64,000 nt of DNA from assembly GCA_002399405.1 (NCBI GenBank), contig DHDP01000019.1, positions 124,001 through 188,000 on the forward strand, in the 5' to 3' direction. Below are positions 1 to 9,011 of the stretch, one piece after another. The translations under genes were made by a program, and so were the position numbers. A model generated the notes under the pieces. The model did no database searches, had not been told where the DNA came from, and saw only the letters and a list, made by a program, of their open reading frames with translations. The first letter of the stretch is position 1, and the number at the start of each line of letters is the position of its first letter. Origin of the DNA: Treponema sp. UBA4873. Its GTDB lineage: Bacteria > Spirochaetota > Spirochaetia > Treponematales > Treponemataceae.

Positions 1-865
1 TTCCCATAAGCATAATTGCATTACCAATTGCATGCATGAATCTTACTTTTCTGAGCATTATAAACACGCATGCAATGCTGTATGTAAGACCTGCCGACAT
101 AAGAAACCCGAAGCCTTCAGGAGGAAGCACATGGTACAGCTGTTTTGCAAGTACTATACCGGCCCAGCCGATTACCAGATAAAATACCATGTTTGCCAGT
201 TCAAGCCTGCTGCCCCAAACTGAATACAATACGATTCCTACGACGGCGGCACACCACACGATGCCGAACAGAATCCAGCCGGTCACACCGCGGAGAGCGG
301 TCAGCGTAAAAGACGTATACACACTGCCGAGCACGAGAAATATAAAAGCGTGGGTAAGACGGTTGAACACTTCCTTTGCCGCAGCAGGAACAAGCGCGTG
401 ATGAAGCGTAGACATGACGTACGTGAGAATCATTATTCCGCTGCTGCACGCAAACGTGGAAACGTATATCGGGCGGACATCGGCAGGCGCGTGCGTTACA
501 GCCCGGTACACAAGTATCGCCGTAGCGGCGGCGGACAGGAACGCTCCGATTCCCTGCAGAATCGAGCTCGTGATTTCCTCCGCTATGCTGAACTGCCGCT
601 CATTGTTCTCCCGTTCCACGCGCTTATTCTCAAGTTCAATCTGCCGCTCGGCACGTTTTCGTGCGCGTTCCGACCGTGCATAATCCCCCGCGGCATATTT
701 CGCCCGCAGGCGCTCGGGGTCCTTCGCATACTGAATGTTCACTTCGCGGAGTTCTTTATCGTAGTTCTGATTTATCTGCCTGATGCGTTCTCTTTTTTTT
801 GCCCGCAGCGATTTCAATGTAGAGCTTCTGACAGCCCGGTTGGCAACGGTATCTTCTCTGGTCAT
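1..865 (-). CDS. Hemolysin III / TrhA-like (PAQR) membrane protein, C-terminus cut by window edge
   Basis: Reads off the left edge; 288 codons are visible from ATG 865. Residues 1-95 are a strongly charged, probably coiled-coil extension not typical of the family. From residue 96 the protein follows the hemolysin III pattern: EEITSSILQGIGAFLS, STLHHAL (153-159), a LTHAFIF segment (170-176) and several membrane segments to the last visible one at 278-288. The family is a seven-helix membrane protein linked to membrane energetics; 'hemolysin' is historical. Several normally conserved positions differ. The first helix motif, usually EE-N-H-G, has S and Q in place of N and H. LDHA is LTHA. The last HxxxH pair is H278 and N282, so the usual metal site looks incomplete. 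GAGG at 870-873 on this strand may serve as ribosome binding site. Family assignment is fairly sure; activity is doubtful. Confidence 0.75.
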   Translation of the reverse strand, partial: MTREDTVANRAVRSSTLKSLRAKKRERIRQINQNYDKELREVNIQYAKDPERLRAKYAAGDYARSERARKRAERQIELENKRVERENNERQFSIAEEITSSILQGIGAFLSAAATAILVYRAVTHAPADVRPIYVSTFACSSGIMILTYVMSTLHHALVPAAAKEVFNRLTHAFIFLVLGSVYTSFTLTALRGVTGWILFGIVWCAAVVGIVLYSVWGSRLELANMVFYLVIGWAGIVLAKQLYHVLPPEGFGFLMSAGLTYSIACVFIMLRKVRFMHAIGNAIMLMG

Positions 866-1070
866 ACGAAACCTCGGCTACAGTATATCATTTTTTAAGA
901 ATTTCCGCCATACGGCGGCGCGCGGACGGTAATTATACACGGAACGGGCGATTCACAGATGGACGATTAAGCCACCTCATACAGAAAAACAGTCCGCTTA
1001 CGTAGAAAATAATTGAAGACGGAGAGAGTTTCTTTTCTTCAAAAATATAGCATAAAAAATACTGTTACGA

Positions 1071-1076
1071 TATAAT
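1071..1076 (+). promoter_or_regulatory. -10 box (TATAAT) of a probably leaderless promoter for the XPB helicase operon
   Basis: TATAAT lies 8 nt before the ATG at 1085 and no Shine-Dalgarno sequence lies between them. Transcription would start at about 1083-1085, on the start codon. The -35 region is poor. The 866-1084 gap also holds a small inverted repeat, CCGCC-ATAC-GGCGG, near 906-919 with no T-run. Confidence 0.45.
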
Positions 1077-1084
1077 AGACTGTT

Positions 1085-2860
1085 ATGCAAAACGATAACC
1101 CGCTCATTGTTCAAAGCGACAGAACGCTGCTTCTTGATGTACACGCGTCTCTTGCAAAGGAATGTGCAAACGATCTTATTCCGTTTGCGGAACTTGAACG
1201 TTCGCCCGAACACCTGCATACGTATCGCCTTACACCGCTTTCTCTCTGGAACGCTGCGAGCGCAGGTTTTTCCGCCGACGATGCGGTCGACGTGCTGAAA
1301 AAATACAGCAGGTACGATGTTCCGCAGAATGTCGCCGTATGGATTCACGAAACAGCGGACCGCTTCGGTAAACTCCGTCTTGTTCCCGGACCGAAAATCA
1401 TCGTTCCGCTTCATCCCGACTCACCGGCGGAAACTAAAGAGACTGTTCCGGAAGAACATCTGTATCTTACGACTGATTCCCCGCTTGTCTACAGGGAAAT
1501 CAGCGTGAATCCGGCTGCAAAAAAATATCTTATCGACACGGACGACGGTCCCTCCAAATATTCATTTCTGCTCCGGCTCACCGACCGCGGTACGGTAAAA
1601 CAGGAACTGCTGAAAGCCGGCTGGCCGGTAAAAGACGAAGTGCAGCTCGCGGACGGGGAACCGCTCGACGTGACGCTCCGTGAAACGACGGCTTCGGGCA
1701 GCTCTCTTCAAATCCGCGGCTATCAGAAAAGCGCGGCGGAAGCGCTCGTCGGCAATAAAGGACCGGGCACGGGATTCGGTACGATCGTACTTCCGTGCGG
1801 CGCCGGAAAAACAATCGTCGGCATGCAGATTATGACCATGCTCGGAACAAGCACGCTCATCATCACGACGAACATCTCAGCCGTGCATCAGTGGATAAGC
1901 GAACTGATCGACAAGACGAACCTTACAGCCGCTCAGATAGCGGAATACACGGGTGAGGAAAAAACGATAAAACAGGTGACTGTCGCGACATACCAGATAC
2001 TCACGTGGCGGCCGGAAAAGGACGGTCCGTATCCGCACTTCTCTCTGTTCCGCGAACGCCCGTGGGGATTAATAATTTACGACGAAGTGCACATGCTGCC
2101 CGCCCCCGTATTCCGCGTCGCGGCAGAGCTTCAGGCTGTGCGCCGCGTCGGACTCACCGCGACGCTCGTTCGGGAGGACGGCTGCGAAGGATACGTGTTC
2201 AGTCTCGTCGGCCCGAAGCGGTACGACGTTCCGTGGAAGGAGCTCGAACACTCCGGCTGGATCGCAACCGCGGAGTGCATTGAAGTGCGCCTCGATCTGG
2301 CCGAAAAAATCCAAATCGAATACGCAGTGGCCGGCGCGCGCATGAAACACCGCATCGCGAGTGAAAACCCCGTGAAGGAAGAGGTCACCAGGGAAATAAT
2401 CGAGCGGTATCCGGAGGATAAAATTCTCGTCATCGGACAGTACCTCGATCAGCTCGACAATATCGCGAAGCTGCTCAACGCGCCGATTATCACGGGAAAG
2501 ACGCCTGTCGACGAGCGTGATAAAATTTACAGTGATTTCCGCAGCGGAAAAATACACGTGCTTGTCGTCTCGAAAGTCGCGAATTTCGCGATCGATCTGC
2601 CCGACGCGTCTCTTGCGATTCAGGTGTCGGGAACGTTCGGCAGCAGACAGGAGGAAGCGCAGCGTCTCGGACGCATTCTCCGCCCCAAAGAACGGATGTC
2701 GAGGTTTTTTACGCTGATAACGCGGAATACCGTCGAGGAGGATTTCGGCAGCAACCGGCAGAAATTTCTGGCCGAGCAGGGATATGCGTACCGCATCGTC
2801 AGATACAATACGGAAAGCGATCTCGACGAACTTACCGAACCGCTGGAGCAGTCATGCTGA
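1085..2860 (+). CDS. XPB/Rad25-type superfamily II DNA helicase
   Basis: A 591-residue SF2 helicase. Residues about 40-90 (TYRLTPLSLWNAASAG ... PQNV) are an XPB N-terminal-like domain. Motif I is CGAGKT near residue 238, motif II DEVH near 332, motif III LTAT near 359, and the C-terminal helicase domain ends with QRLGRILRP (motif VI). In bacteria XPB homologues are 3'-5' translocases thought to act in DNA repair; the eukaryotic TFIIH context is absent. The stop overlaps the start of the next gene by 7 nt (ATGCTGA), and that gene carries a second XPB N-terminal-like domain, so the two proteins probably work together. The start is set by the only early ATG; there is no ribosome binding site but a -10 box just upstream. 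Confidence 0.9.
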   Translation: MQNDNPLIVQSDRTLLLDVHASLAKECANDLIPFAELERSPEHLHTYRLTPLSLWNAASAGFSADDAVDVLKKYSRYDVPQNVAVWIHETADRFGKLRLVPGPKIIVPLHPDSPAETKETVPEEHLYLTTDSPLVYREISVNPAAKKYLIDTDDGPSKYSFLLRLTDRGTVKQELLKAGWPVKDEVQLADGEPLDVTLRETTASGSSLQIRGYQKSAAEALVGNKGPGTGFGTIVLPCGAGKTIVGMQIMTMLGTSTLIITTNISAVHQWISELIDKTNLTAAQIAEYTGEEKTIKQVTVATYQILTWRPEKDGPYPHFSLFRERPWGLIIYDEVHMLPAPVFRVAAELQAVRRVGLTATLVREDGCEGYVFSLVGPKRYDVPWKELEHSGWIATAECIEVRLDLAEKIQIEYAVAGARMKHRIASENPVKEEVTREIIERYPEDKILVIGQYLDQLDNIAKLLNAPIITGKTPVDERDKIYSDFRSGKIHVLVVSKVANFAIDLPDASLAIQVSGTFGSRQEEAQRLGRILRPKERMSRFFTLITRNTVEEDFGSNRQKFLAEQGYAYRIVRYNTESDLDELTEPLEQSC

Positions 2861-4950
2861 AAAACGAAACCGACACAAGACTGCGCGCACAGCGTATACT
2901 TGCGTGGCAGGAAGCCGTCGCGACGCTTCCGGACAACCGTTTTTTCGACATCATGCGCGTGTATCTGGGTGAAATCAAAACTCCGTACAACAAACAGCGT
3001 CTCATCGAACAGCTCGGCGCATTTCTCCACAAAGAACAGAACAGGAAAAATCTCGCCGCCATGCTCGACGATTTCGACAAGGAAATAATAACGGCAGTTT
3101 CGTTCCTTCCCGATGTCACCCAGTCCCGGCTCTCCGATTTTTTTTCGGGTGAATACACGCTGTCTCAGCTTTATCCGCAGCTTATTAATCTCACCGACCG
3201 GCTTATTATTTATAACGCGAAACAGGAAAAAACAGGGCAGCAGTACATCCGCATCAACCCGCTGCTTGAAGACGTACTCGCTCCGTACATCAGCATCGGA
3301 CGTATTCTGCCGTCCGCTGTCTGCGCCGTCCGTACAGACGATGTCCGGTTCCGTCTGTCCCCTGAATTCATTGCGGCGTTCGTTTCGTACATTATGGAAA
3401 AGCCCGAGCTCTGCAAAGCTGACGGCACGATTAAAAAAAACAACGGAGCGCGTCTCGAAGAAATATTTCCGGGTAAGTCGAAATGCCTGCAGCTGCTCTT
3501 CACGGCTTTCCTCAACCTGCAGCTTGTAAAACAGAACGAAAAAACGGTCACGCCCGACAGGAACAGATTTGCGTCGTTTGCGGAGCTGTCGCAGAAAAAA
3601 CAGTACGCTTACCTGTGCGCCGCTTCGACGGGCCGGCTCAGCCGCGAAGGACTTCGTTCTCAGGCGCAGCTGTTTCTCGACTGTACCGCGTCGATTCCTT
3701 CCGGCGGAGCCACGCGGTCGGTGCTGCTGCGTACTGCCGTTCTGCTCGGAGATTCCGCCGTCAGGCAGAACCGATTCAGCCGCATGATTGAGCAGGCGCG
3801 GCAGGGACAGCCGAATCCCGGAGAAACGGCGGGGAGACTGTTCGACAGAATCATCGACTCGGCCGAAACGTTCGGTCTGCTCGACGTAACGGGCAGAACT
3901 GAAAAACGCGAAAAAATCTACAGACCGGGCGCACCGCTCGTAAATGATGAACCGTACAAAGAGCCGTACGATAAAGTCGTTAATATGGACTCGGGTTTCA
4001 CAATCACTGTAATGCCCGGTCTGCCGCTGAAGGAACTGCTGCCGTTCGTTTCGTTCCTCAGCGTCACCCGCTGCAATACTGTCGCCGAATTCGAAATCAA
4101 CCGCACGTCGGTAATCCGTGCGTTCGACGCGGGGTATACCGCCGGAGAAATTTACAGGCTGCTTTCCGGGTACGCACCGTACGACATTCCGCAGAATCTC
4201 CGAATCAGCATTGAAGACTGGAACAATTCATACTCCTCGGCGACGATGTACAAAGGGTACGTCCTGAAACTCGACGAAAAGAACGCGCAGTTCATCGAGA
4301 AGAATCCGAATTCGTCGCAGTTTATTAAATCAAAACTTGCGCAGGGAATTTACCTGCTGAATATCCACAACGACGACGAAGCGGCGCTGTTCGCAGACAC
4401 GTGCGGACTCGATTTCATCGGCAAGGTGCAGAGTGCGAACACGGAAACGGAATCCGCCGCTTTTCCTCTCCTTACTGAAAACAATCCGTCCGTGCTGCAG
4501 AACGCAGAGGACGGAGTTACGGAGCAGGACGCACAGGACGACGGCAGAAATGTACAGAAAGAACTCCATGAGGCGCTCGACAATCTTAATCTGCCGCCGA
4601 TGCAGAAAAACGGACTCGCGCAGCGAATCGATCACAGGATGATACTTTCCGCGGAACAGTTCCGTGGAAATACCGTGCACGCGGAGAACCTTGAGGCCGG
4701 CGGTATAGACTTTCTCGGAAAACTCCGGCTCATCGAAAGCGCAATCTCGTCGAAAGACATGCTGGAGATTACCATGCCTTCGGGCAGCGACGTTTCAAAA
4801 CAGCAGACGTTCCTCGGAACGCCGCTGCAGCTTACGAAAGAAACGGGCGACGCGCTCCTGCATATGCAGCTTGAACCTCAGAAGGAAACCGCGACGTTCT
4901 CGGTGAGCAGGGCGGGCAGCGTAAAACTTATACGCTCGTCGCTTTTTTAA
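2854..4950 (+). CDS. Helicase-associated protein with XPB N-terminal-like (Helicase_C_3) domain
   Basis: A 698-residue soluble protein with no helicase motifs. Residues about 375-490 (DSGFTITVMPGLPLKEL ... YAPYDIPQNLRISIEDW) match the XPB/Ssl2 N-terminal-like domain also seen in the preceding helicase. Residues 1-360 resemble the helical, wHTH-like part of such proteins (repeated 'L..Q..L..F..T' blocks). The start overlaps the helicase stop by 7 nt, which means tight translational coupling. The pairing of XPB with this large partner is known in spirochaetes and actinobacteria; the biochemical role is not known to me. A damage-recognition or clamp role is inference. The acidic, low-complexity stretch near 540-570 looks like a linker. 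Confidence 0.8.
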   Translation: MLKNETDTRLRAQRILAWQEAVATLPDNRFFDIMRVYLGEIKTPYNKQRLIEQLGAFLHKEQNRKNLAAMLDDFDKEIITAVSFLPDVTQSRLSDFFSGEYTLSQLYPQLINLTDRLIIYNAKQEKTGQQYIRINPLLEDVLAPYISIGRILPSAVCAVRTDDVRFRLSPEFIAAFVSYIMEKPELCKADGTIKKNNGARLEEIFPGKSKCLQLLFTAFLNLQLVKQNEKTVTPDRNRFASFAELSQKKQYAYLCAASTGRLSREGLRSQAQLFLDCTASIPSGGATRSVLLRTAVLLGDSAVRQNRFSRMIEQARQGQPNPGETAGRLFDRIIDSAETFGLLDVTGRTEKREKIYRPGAPLVNDEPYKEPYDKVVNMDSGFTITVMPGLPLKELLPFVSFLSVTRCNTVAEFEINRTSVIRAFDAGYTAGEIYRLLSGYAPYDIPQNLRISIEDWNNSYSSATMYKGYVLKLDEKNAQFIEKNPNSSQFIKSKLAQGIYLLNIHNDDEAALFADTCGLDFIGKVQSANTETESAAFPLLTENNPSVLQNAEDGVTEQDAQDDGRNVQKELHEALDNLNLPPMQKNGLAQRIDHRMILSAEQFRGNTVHAENLEAGGIDFLGKLRLIESAISSKDMLEITMPSGSDVSKQQTFLGTPLQLTKETGDALLHMQLEPQKETATFSVSRAGSVKLIRSSLF

Positions 4951-4954
4951 CAAT

Positions 4955-6694
4955 ATGGCGGACATACTTCTTGCTGCGGTAAACGCACGGTACAATCACA
5001 CAAATATTGCAGTCCGTTCAATTTCCTTATACTGCGGCGATCCCGGACTCGTCGGATTCGACGAATGGACAATCAATCAGCCGGAACAGGAAATACTGCG
5101 CGGTATAACCGGACATCATCCGAAAATAATACTGTTCTCGACATATATATGGAACATCGACATTGTTTCGAAAGTGATTCACGAACTGCCCAAGATACTC
5201 CCCGGATGCGTCATAGGCGCGGGGGGACCGGAGGCAGGTTACCGCGCCCGGCAGATACTTATGCAGGAAACGGGACTCGACATGGTAATCACGGGTGAAG
5301 GAGAACAGACGGCGGCGGAACTCGCGGAACTGTACCGGACTCAGCGCAGTTCGTTTAATAAAACTGAATGGCTTAAGGCAGCGTCACGCATCCCCGGCGT
5401 CTGCGCAAAAACCGGCGGAGGACCGGACACGCACATTGCATACGGCGGTCCGCGCAGTCTGCTGCCCGACATGAGCGTGCTTCCGTTCCCCTATCCTGAA
5501 ATCACCGACCCTGAAAACCGCATCTATTACTACGAGTCGTCGCGGGGATGCCCGTTTTCGTGCGCGTACTGCATGTCGTCGCTCGACAGACACGTACGGT
5601 TCATGCCGCTTGAAAGAGTGTATGAGGATATTCAGCGGTTTCTCGACGCCCGTGTAAAACTTGTTAAATTCGTCGACCGCACGTACAACCTGCAGCCCGA
5701 ACGGTATATCGCAATCTGGAAATATATCTGCGCGCACCACAACGGCATCACCATGTTTCATTTTGAAATAGAGGCGGAACATCTGTGCGGAGAAGCGCTC
5801 GACTTTCTCGGCACAGTACCGGACGGTATCATGCAGTTTGAAATCGGCGTCCAGTCGGCGAACGCACGGACGCTCGAAGCGGTACACCGATCGCCGGACA
5901 TCGGTACGCTCGCCGCGAACGTCCGCAGCATTCCGAAAACGATCCGCACGCATCTTGATCTGATTGCCGGGCTGCCGTACGAGGGGCTCGACAGCTTCGG
6001 GCAGTCGCTGGACAAAACGCTCGCGCTTACTCCCGACGCGCTTCAGCTCGGTTTCCTTAAGGTTCTCGCAGGCACGCAGATGGAGTCGTACTGCAGGGAA
6101 CACGGATGGCAGTGGATGTCCGACGCTCCATATGAAGTTCTTTCGACGCCGTATCTCGGCTACGACGACATTCAGTTTCTCAAAGACGTGGAAATTCTGC
6201 TCGACGCATACTGGAATTCGCACAACTTCGACACGACAATCCGCTTCGTGCAGAGCAGAAAAAGCCTCTGGTCGTTTTTCCGCGCGCTCGCCGGTTACTG
6301 CGGAAAACGGGCTGTTTTTTCGATGCAGCGGAAACCGGCTTTCTGGTACGAGCTGCTTTCCGATTTTATAAAAGGAGATTCCCGTCCGCACGACGATTCA
6401 TCCGCACTGACTGAATTGCTGCGCTTCGATTTTATTGCGGCGGGAAAAAAAGGAAGCTTTCCTGCATGGTGCGGACATAATTATACGAAAGAGGCGCACC
6501 GCGCAGCGCTGGAAAAATACACGGACTTCAGCAGTTCGCGCACCGCATATTCGTTCACCGAGTACGACGAATTCGGCGTCAATCCGCTGTCGCCCGGCGG
6601 CACATCGAGTCCCGGCACGGTGTACAAAATACTGTTCATATATCCGCAGCGGGAAGGCGGCAGAACGAAAGCCGTGCTCATCGCGCAGCCGTGA
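4955..6694 (+). CDS. B12-binding radical SAM protein (DUF4080 type)
   Basis: A 579-residue protein starting 4 nt after the previous stop, so third gene of the helicase operon. Residues 1-140 form a cobalamin-binding-like Rossmann domain (AAVNARYNHT, VIGAGGPEAG, ITGEGEQT). The radical SAM core starts at about 185 with the 4Fe-4S motif CPFSCAYC at 199-206 and continues to about 400. The last 180 residues fit the DUF4080 C-terminal domain. The usual cobalamin 'DxHxxG' motif is not seen, so B12 may not be bound. The family is widespread in anaerobes; its substrate is unknown. Cotranscription with the XPB pair may be a lineage habit rather than a functional link. Confidence 0.85.
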   Translation: MADILLAAVNARYNHTNIAVRSISLYCGDPGLVGFDEWTINQPEQEILRGITGHHPKIILFSTYIWNIDIVSKVIHELPKILPGCVIGAGGPEAGYRARQILMQETGLDMVITGEGEQTAAELAELYRTQRSSFNKTEWLKAASRIPGVCAKTGGGPDTHIAYGGPRSLLPDMSVLPFPYPEITDPENRIYYYESSRGCPFSCAYCMSSLDRHVRFMPLERVYEDIQRFLDARVKLVKFVDRTYNLQPERYIAIWKYICAHHNGITMFHFEIEAEHLCGEALDFLGTVPDGIMQFEIGVQSANARTLEAVHRSPDIGTLAANVRSIPKTIRTHLDLIAGLPYEGLDSFGQSLDKTLALTPDALQLGFLKVLAGTQMESYCREHGWQWMSDAPYEVLSTPYLGYDDIQFLKDVEILLDAYWNSHNFDTTIRFVQSRKSLWSFFRALAGYCGKRAVFSMQRKPAFWYELLSDFIKGDSRPHDDSSALTELLRFDFIAAGKKGSFPAWCGHNYTKEAHRAALEKYTDFSSSRTAYSFTEYDEFGVNPLSPGGTSSPGTVYKILFIYPQREGGRTKAVLIAQP

Positions 6695-6721
6695 TGCCGG
6701 CAGATGCAGAGCACATCCGCG

Positions 6722-8833
6722 TCAAACCTTAAACTGGTCGACCTGCCCGCTGATATCGCTTATTGTCCCGTTCATCTTCGAAGCGATGTCGGCAAGCCGC
6801 GCTCCCGTTTCGTTTATTTTTCCCGCGCCGATTTTCATTTCATCCATACTGTCCTTCATGCTCATCGTCGCGTTCTGAAGATCCTTTACCTCTTCGAGAA
6901 TCGCGTTGTTGCCGGCGGACATTTCTTCCGACGCGGTCTTAACTTCCACCGTACTGTCGTTCATCGTATGAAGTGCGACGCTTATCTGCTTTGAACCTTC
7001 GGTCTGCTCTGTCATCGCTTCTTTAATATGATGAACGAGTTCATCCGTATTATGTATTCCTGCGGCGACGGCATTGAACGTCCTGCTTGATTCGGCGGAC
7101 GCATCGACGACGCTCTGAATTGATTCCCTGATTTTATTAAGCTGGTCGCCGATTGTCTTCGACTGAACGGCGGAAGTCTCGGACAGTTTTCTGATTTCGT
7201 CCGAGACGACGCTGAAACCTTTCCCCGCCTCGCCTGCGTGAGCCGCCTCAATCGCAGCGTTCATTGCAAGAAGGTTCGTCTGCTCCGCAATGCCCGCAAT
7301 CGCCTCATTCGCTTCCTGCAGCATTTCGGATTCGTTCTCAATCTGCACAATGCGTTCGTTTACCGTATCCTGCTTGGCCGCGCCGTCATGCGCATTCTGT
7401 TCAAGGGCCGTAAACGATTCGGCCATTTTTTCGACTGATTCGTTCACCGCGTTTATATTTCCGATCATCTGCTCAACAGCGGCCGAGGCCTGCGTGACGC
7501 TCGCCGCCTGGGATTCAATCATATGCTCAAGTGACGCAATGTTGGACGCAATTTCATGTACGGCACCGGCAGTTTCCTCCACGCCCGCGGCCTGGTTCGT
7601 AATGCGGGAACCCATGCTGTCGATATTGGCGAGAATTTCCGTAATGGAAGCGGCGGTATCGTCAGTGCTCTGATGAAGTTCCTCTCCCGCCTGAATAAGA
7701 ACCGTTTCCGATTTTTTCAGCTGCGTAACGATATCCTGCAGCTTTTCAGTAAATTTATTAAATCCTGATACGACCGAACCGATTTCATTGTTCGATCTGA
7801 CTGTAATGCGCTGCGTAAGATCTGCGTTTCCGGCGGCGATGCCGGTGATTGTTTTTTCAACAACACGGAGCGGTTTGACAGAAGTATACGTAAGAATATT
7901 AACAAGGAACAGCAGAGCGATGACGAGCACTACGCTCAGAAATATCATCATTATGCGCAGGTTGTTGACCGTTTCGTAAATCTGTTCATCGGCAATCGAA
8001 AATGCAAAGCTCCACGGCGTTCCCTGAATGTTTTTATAGGTTACGAACTCTCTGCCGGAATTTTCCGCATTCACCCATGCCGAACCGCTGCCGCCCAGAA
8101 CCATTTTTTTTGCAAGCGCGGTCATGTCTTCATGACCTTTTGCAGAACCGGTAATAAAGTTTTTGTTCATGACGTACGGCGCGTATTTGTGCGCGATGAC
8201 TGTTCCGTCGCTTGCGATAATCCATGCGTTGCCGGTTTTCCCCAGCCTGATTCTGTTCACGGTGTTCTTTACACCGTCGATGTTCACGACGCCCGCAAAA
8301 AAACCGATGATTTTACCGTCATATTTCACGGCACACGTGACGTGAAACACGGCGTCACCAGTCGTCTTTGAAATGACGGGATTGTCGATATACGATTCCA
8401 GACCGTTTACCATAACGGCGGCATAATACGGTCTGTCGGCAATATCAGTTCGTTTTCCGATGTCGGTATACGCGAGTCCGCCGGGCCCGCAGAACATAAC
8501 ATAATCGAAGTCGGAACTGCGGATGCCGCTCTGCGTTTCGAGCCATTCCCCGATTTTATTAACGTCTCCGGTACGCACGATTTCGGAATGAACGTAAACG
8601 TCAAGTTCCTTCGAATATCCCCACAGTTTGTTTTCAAGCGACTGCGCGTACGCCGCGGTTATCTGCTGACAGTTTGCCTCATATTCCGCCGAAACCGTCT
8701 TTTTCATTTTTTCCGCAATAAAAATAACTTGAATCGTATTCAGGGCTGCAATGAACCCGCCGATGCTCAACACAAGAAGCAGAACAAGGCTTTTACGTTT
8801 TTTATCTCCGGCACCATGTGTCTTCTTTTCCAC
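6722..8833 (-). CDS. Methyl-accepting chemotaxis protein with periplasmic Cache domain
   Basis: A 703-residue chemoreceptor. It has a first membrane segment at about 14-38, a periplasmic double-Cache-like sensor at 40-285 (YYAAVMVNGLESYIDNPVIS, WIIASDGTVIAH), a second membrane segment at about 291-313 (MMIFLSVVLVIALLFLV), HAMP to about 375 and a long coiled-coil signalling domain with the conserved hairpin EQTNLLAMNAAIEAAH near 515-530. It senses small ligands, often amino acids or organic acids, and passes the signal to CheA/CheW; the ligand cannot be read from the sequence. The start is GTG 8833 behind GGAG. No C-terminal CheR-binding pentapeptide is seen. The 5' leader holds a short ORF and a terminator-like hairpin (see separate entries). 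Confidence 0.95.
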   Translation of the reverse strand: MEKKTHGAGDKKRKSLVLLLVLSIGGFIAALNTIQVIFIAEKMKKTVSAEYEANCQQITAAYAQSLENKLWGYSKELDVYVHSEIVRTGDVNKIGEWLETQSGIRSSDFDYVMFCGPGGLAYTDIGKRTDIADRPYYAAVMVNGLESYIDNPVISKTTGDAVFHVTCAVKYDGKIIGFFAGVVNIDGVKNTVNRIRLGKTGNAWIIASDGTVIAHKYAPYVMNKNFITGSAKGHEDMTALAKKMVLGGSGSAWVNAENSGREFVTYKNIQGTPWSFAFSIADEQIYETVNNLRIMMIFLSVVLVIALLFLVNILTYTSVKPLRVVEKTITGIAAGNADLTQRITVRSNNEIGSVVSGFNKFTEKLQDIVTQLKKSETVLIQAGEELHQSTDDTAASITEILANIDSMGSRITNQAAGVEETAGAVHEIASNIASLEHMIESQAASVTQASAAVEQMIGNINAVNESVEKMAESFTALEQNAHDGAAKQDTVNERIVQIENESEMLQEANEAIAGIAEQTNLLAMNAAIEAAHAGEAGKGFSVVSDEIRKLSETSAVQSKTIGDQLNKIRESIQSVVDASAESSRTFNAVAAGIHNTDELVHHIKEAMTEQTEGSKQISVALHTMNDSTVEVKTASEEMSAGNNAILEEVKDLQNATMSMKDSMDEMKIGAGKINETGARLADIASKMNGTISDISGQVDQFKV

Positions 8834-8848
8834 AGATTAATCTCCTAT

Positions 8849-8874
8849 AAAAAATCAGGCGGAACATGTCCGCC
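8849..8874 (-). terminator. Terminator-like hairpin in the leader of the chemoreceptor gene
   Basis: On the minus strand GGCGGA-CATGT-TCCGCC is followed by TGA and six T residues, ending 15 nt before the GTG start and just upstream of its ribosome binding site. It sits between a plausible promoter (8949-8977) and the gene, which is the layout of an attenuator rather than of an upstream gene's terminator, because the next gene upstream runs the same way but ends at 9012, before that promoter. Confidence 0.5.
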
Positions 8875-8890
8875 GCGGAGGTGCAATCAT
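8855..8890 (-). CDS. Possible 11-codon leader peptide ORF ahead of the chemoreceptor gene
   Basis: Minus-strand ATG 8890 with a perfect GGAGG at 8895-8899 (spacing 4) opens MIAPPRRTCSA and stops at TGA 8855. The reading frame runs through both arms of the terminator-like hairpin and stops immediately before the T-run, so a translating ribosome would keep the hairpin from forming. The peptide has Pro-Pro and Arg-Arg pairs. This is an inference from layout; nothing shows the ORF is translated. Confidence 0.35.
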   Translation of the reverse strand: MIAPPRRTCSA

Positions 8891-8948
8891 CAATCCTCCG
8901 ATGATTCGTTTCCCTATCATGATGTGTATCTACAACAGCTGAATTTTA

Positions 8949-8977
8949 AGTTTATCTTATTTCCCGCAATTAAGCAA
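8949..8977 (-). promoter_or_regulatory. Sigma-70-like promoter for the chemoreceptor
   Basis: Minus strand TTGCTT (8972-8977), 17-nt spacer, TAAACT (8949-8954). It predicts a leader of about 110 nt. No sigma-28 type motif was found. Confidence 0.4.
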
Positions 8978-9011
8978 TATTTTTTAATTTATTCAAATTG
9001 TGTAATTATTG

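Noticed and set aside
350..898. A 182-codon plus-strand frame at the left edge
   Set aside because: Antisense to the hemolysin III-like gene, which runs off the window and has clear family motifs.
5384..6391. A 335-codon minus-strand frame
   Set aside because: Antisense to the radical SAM gene; no domain, no start signals.
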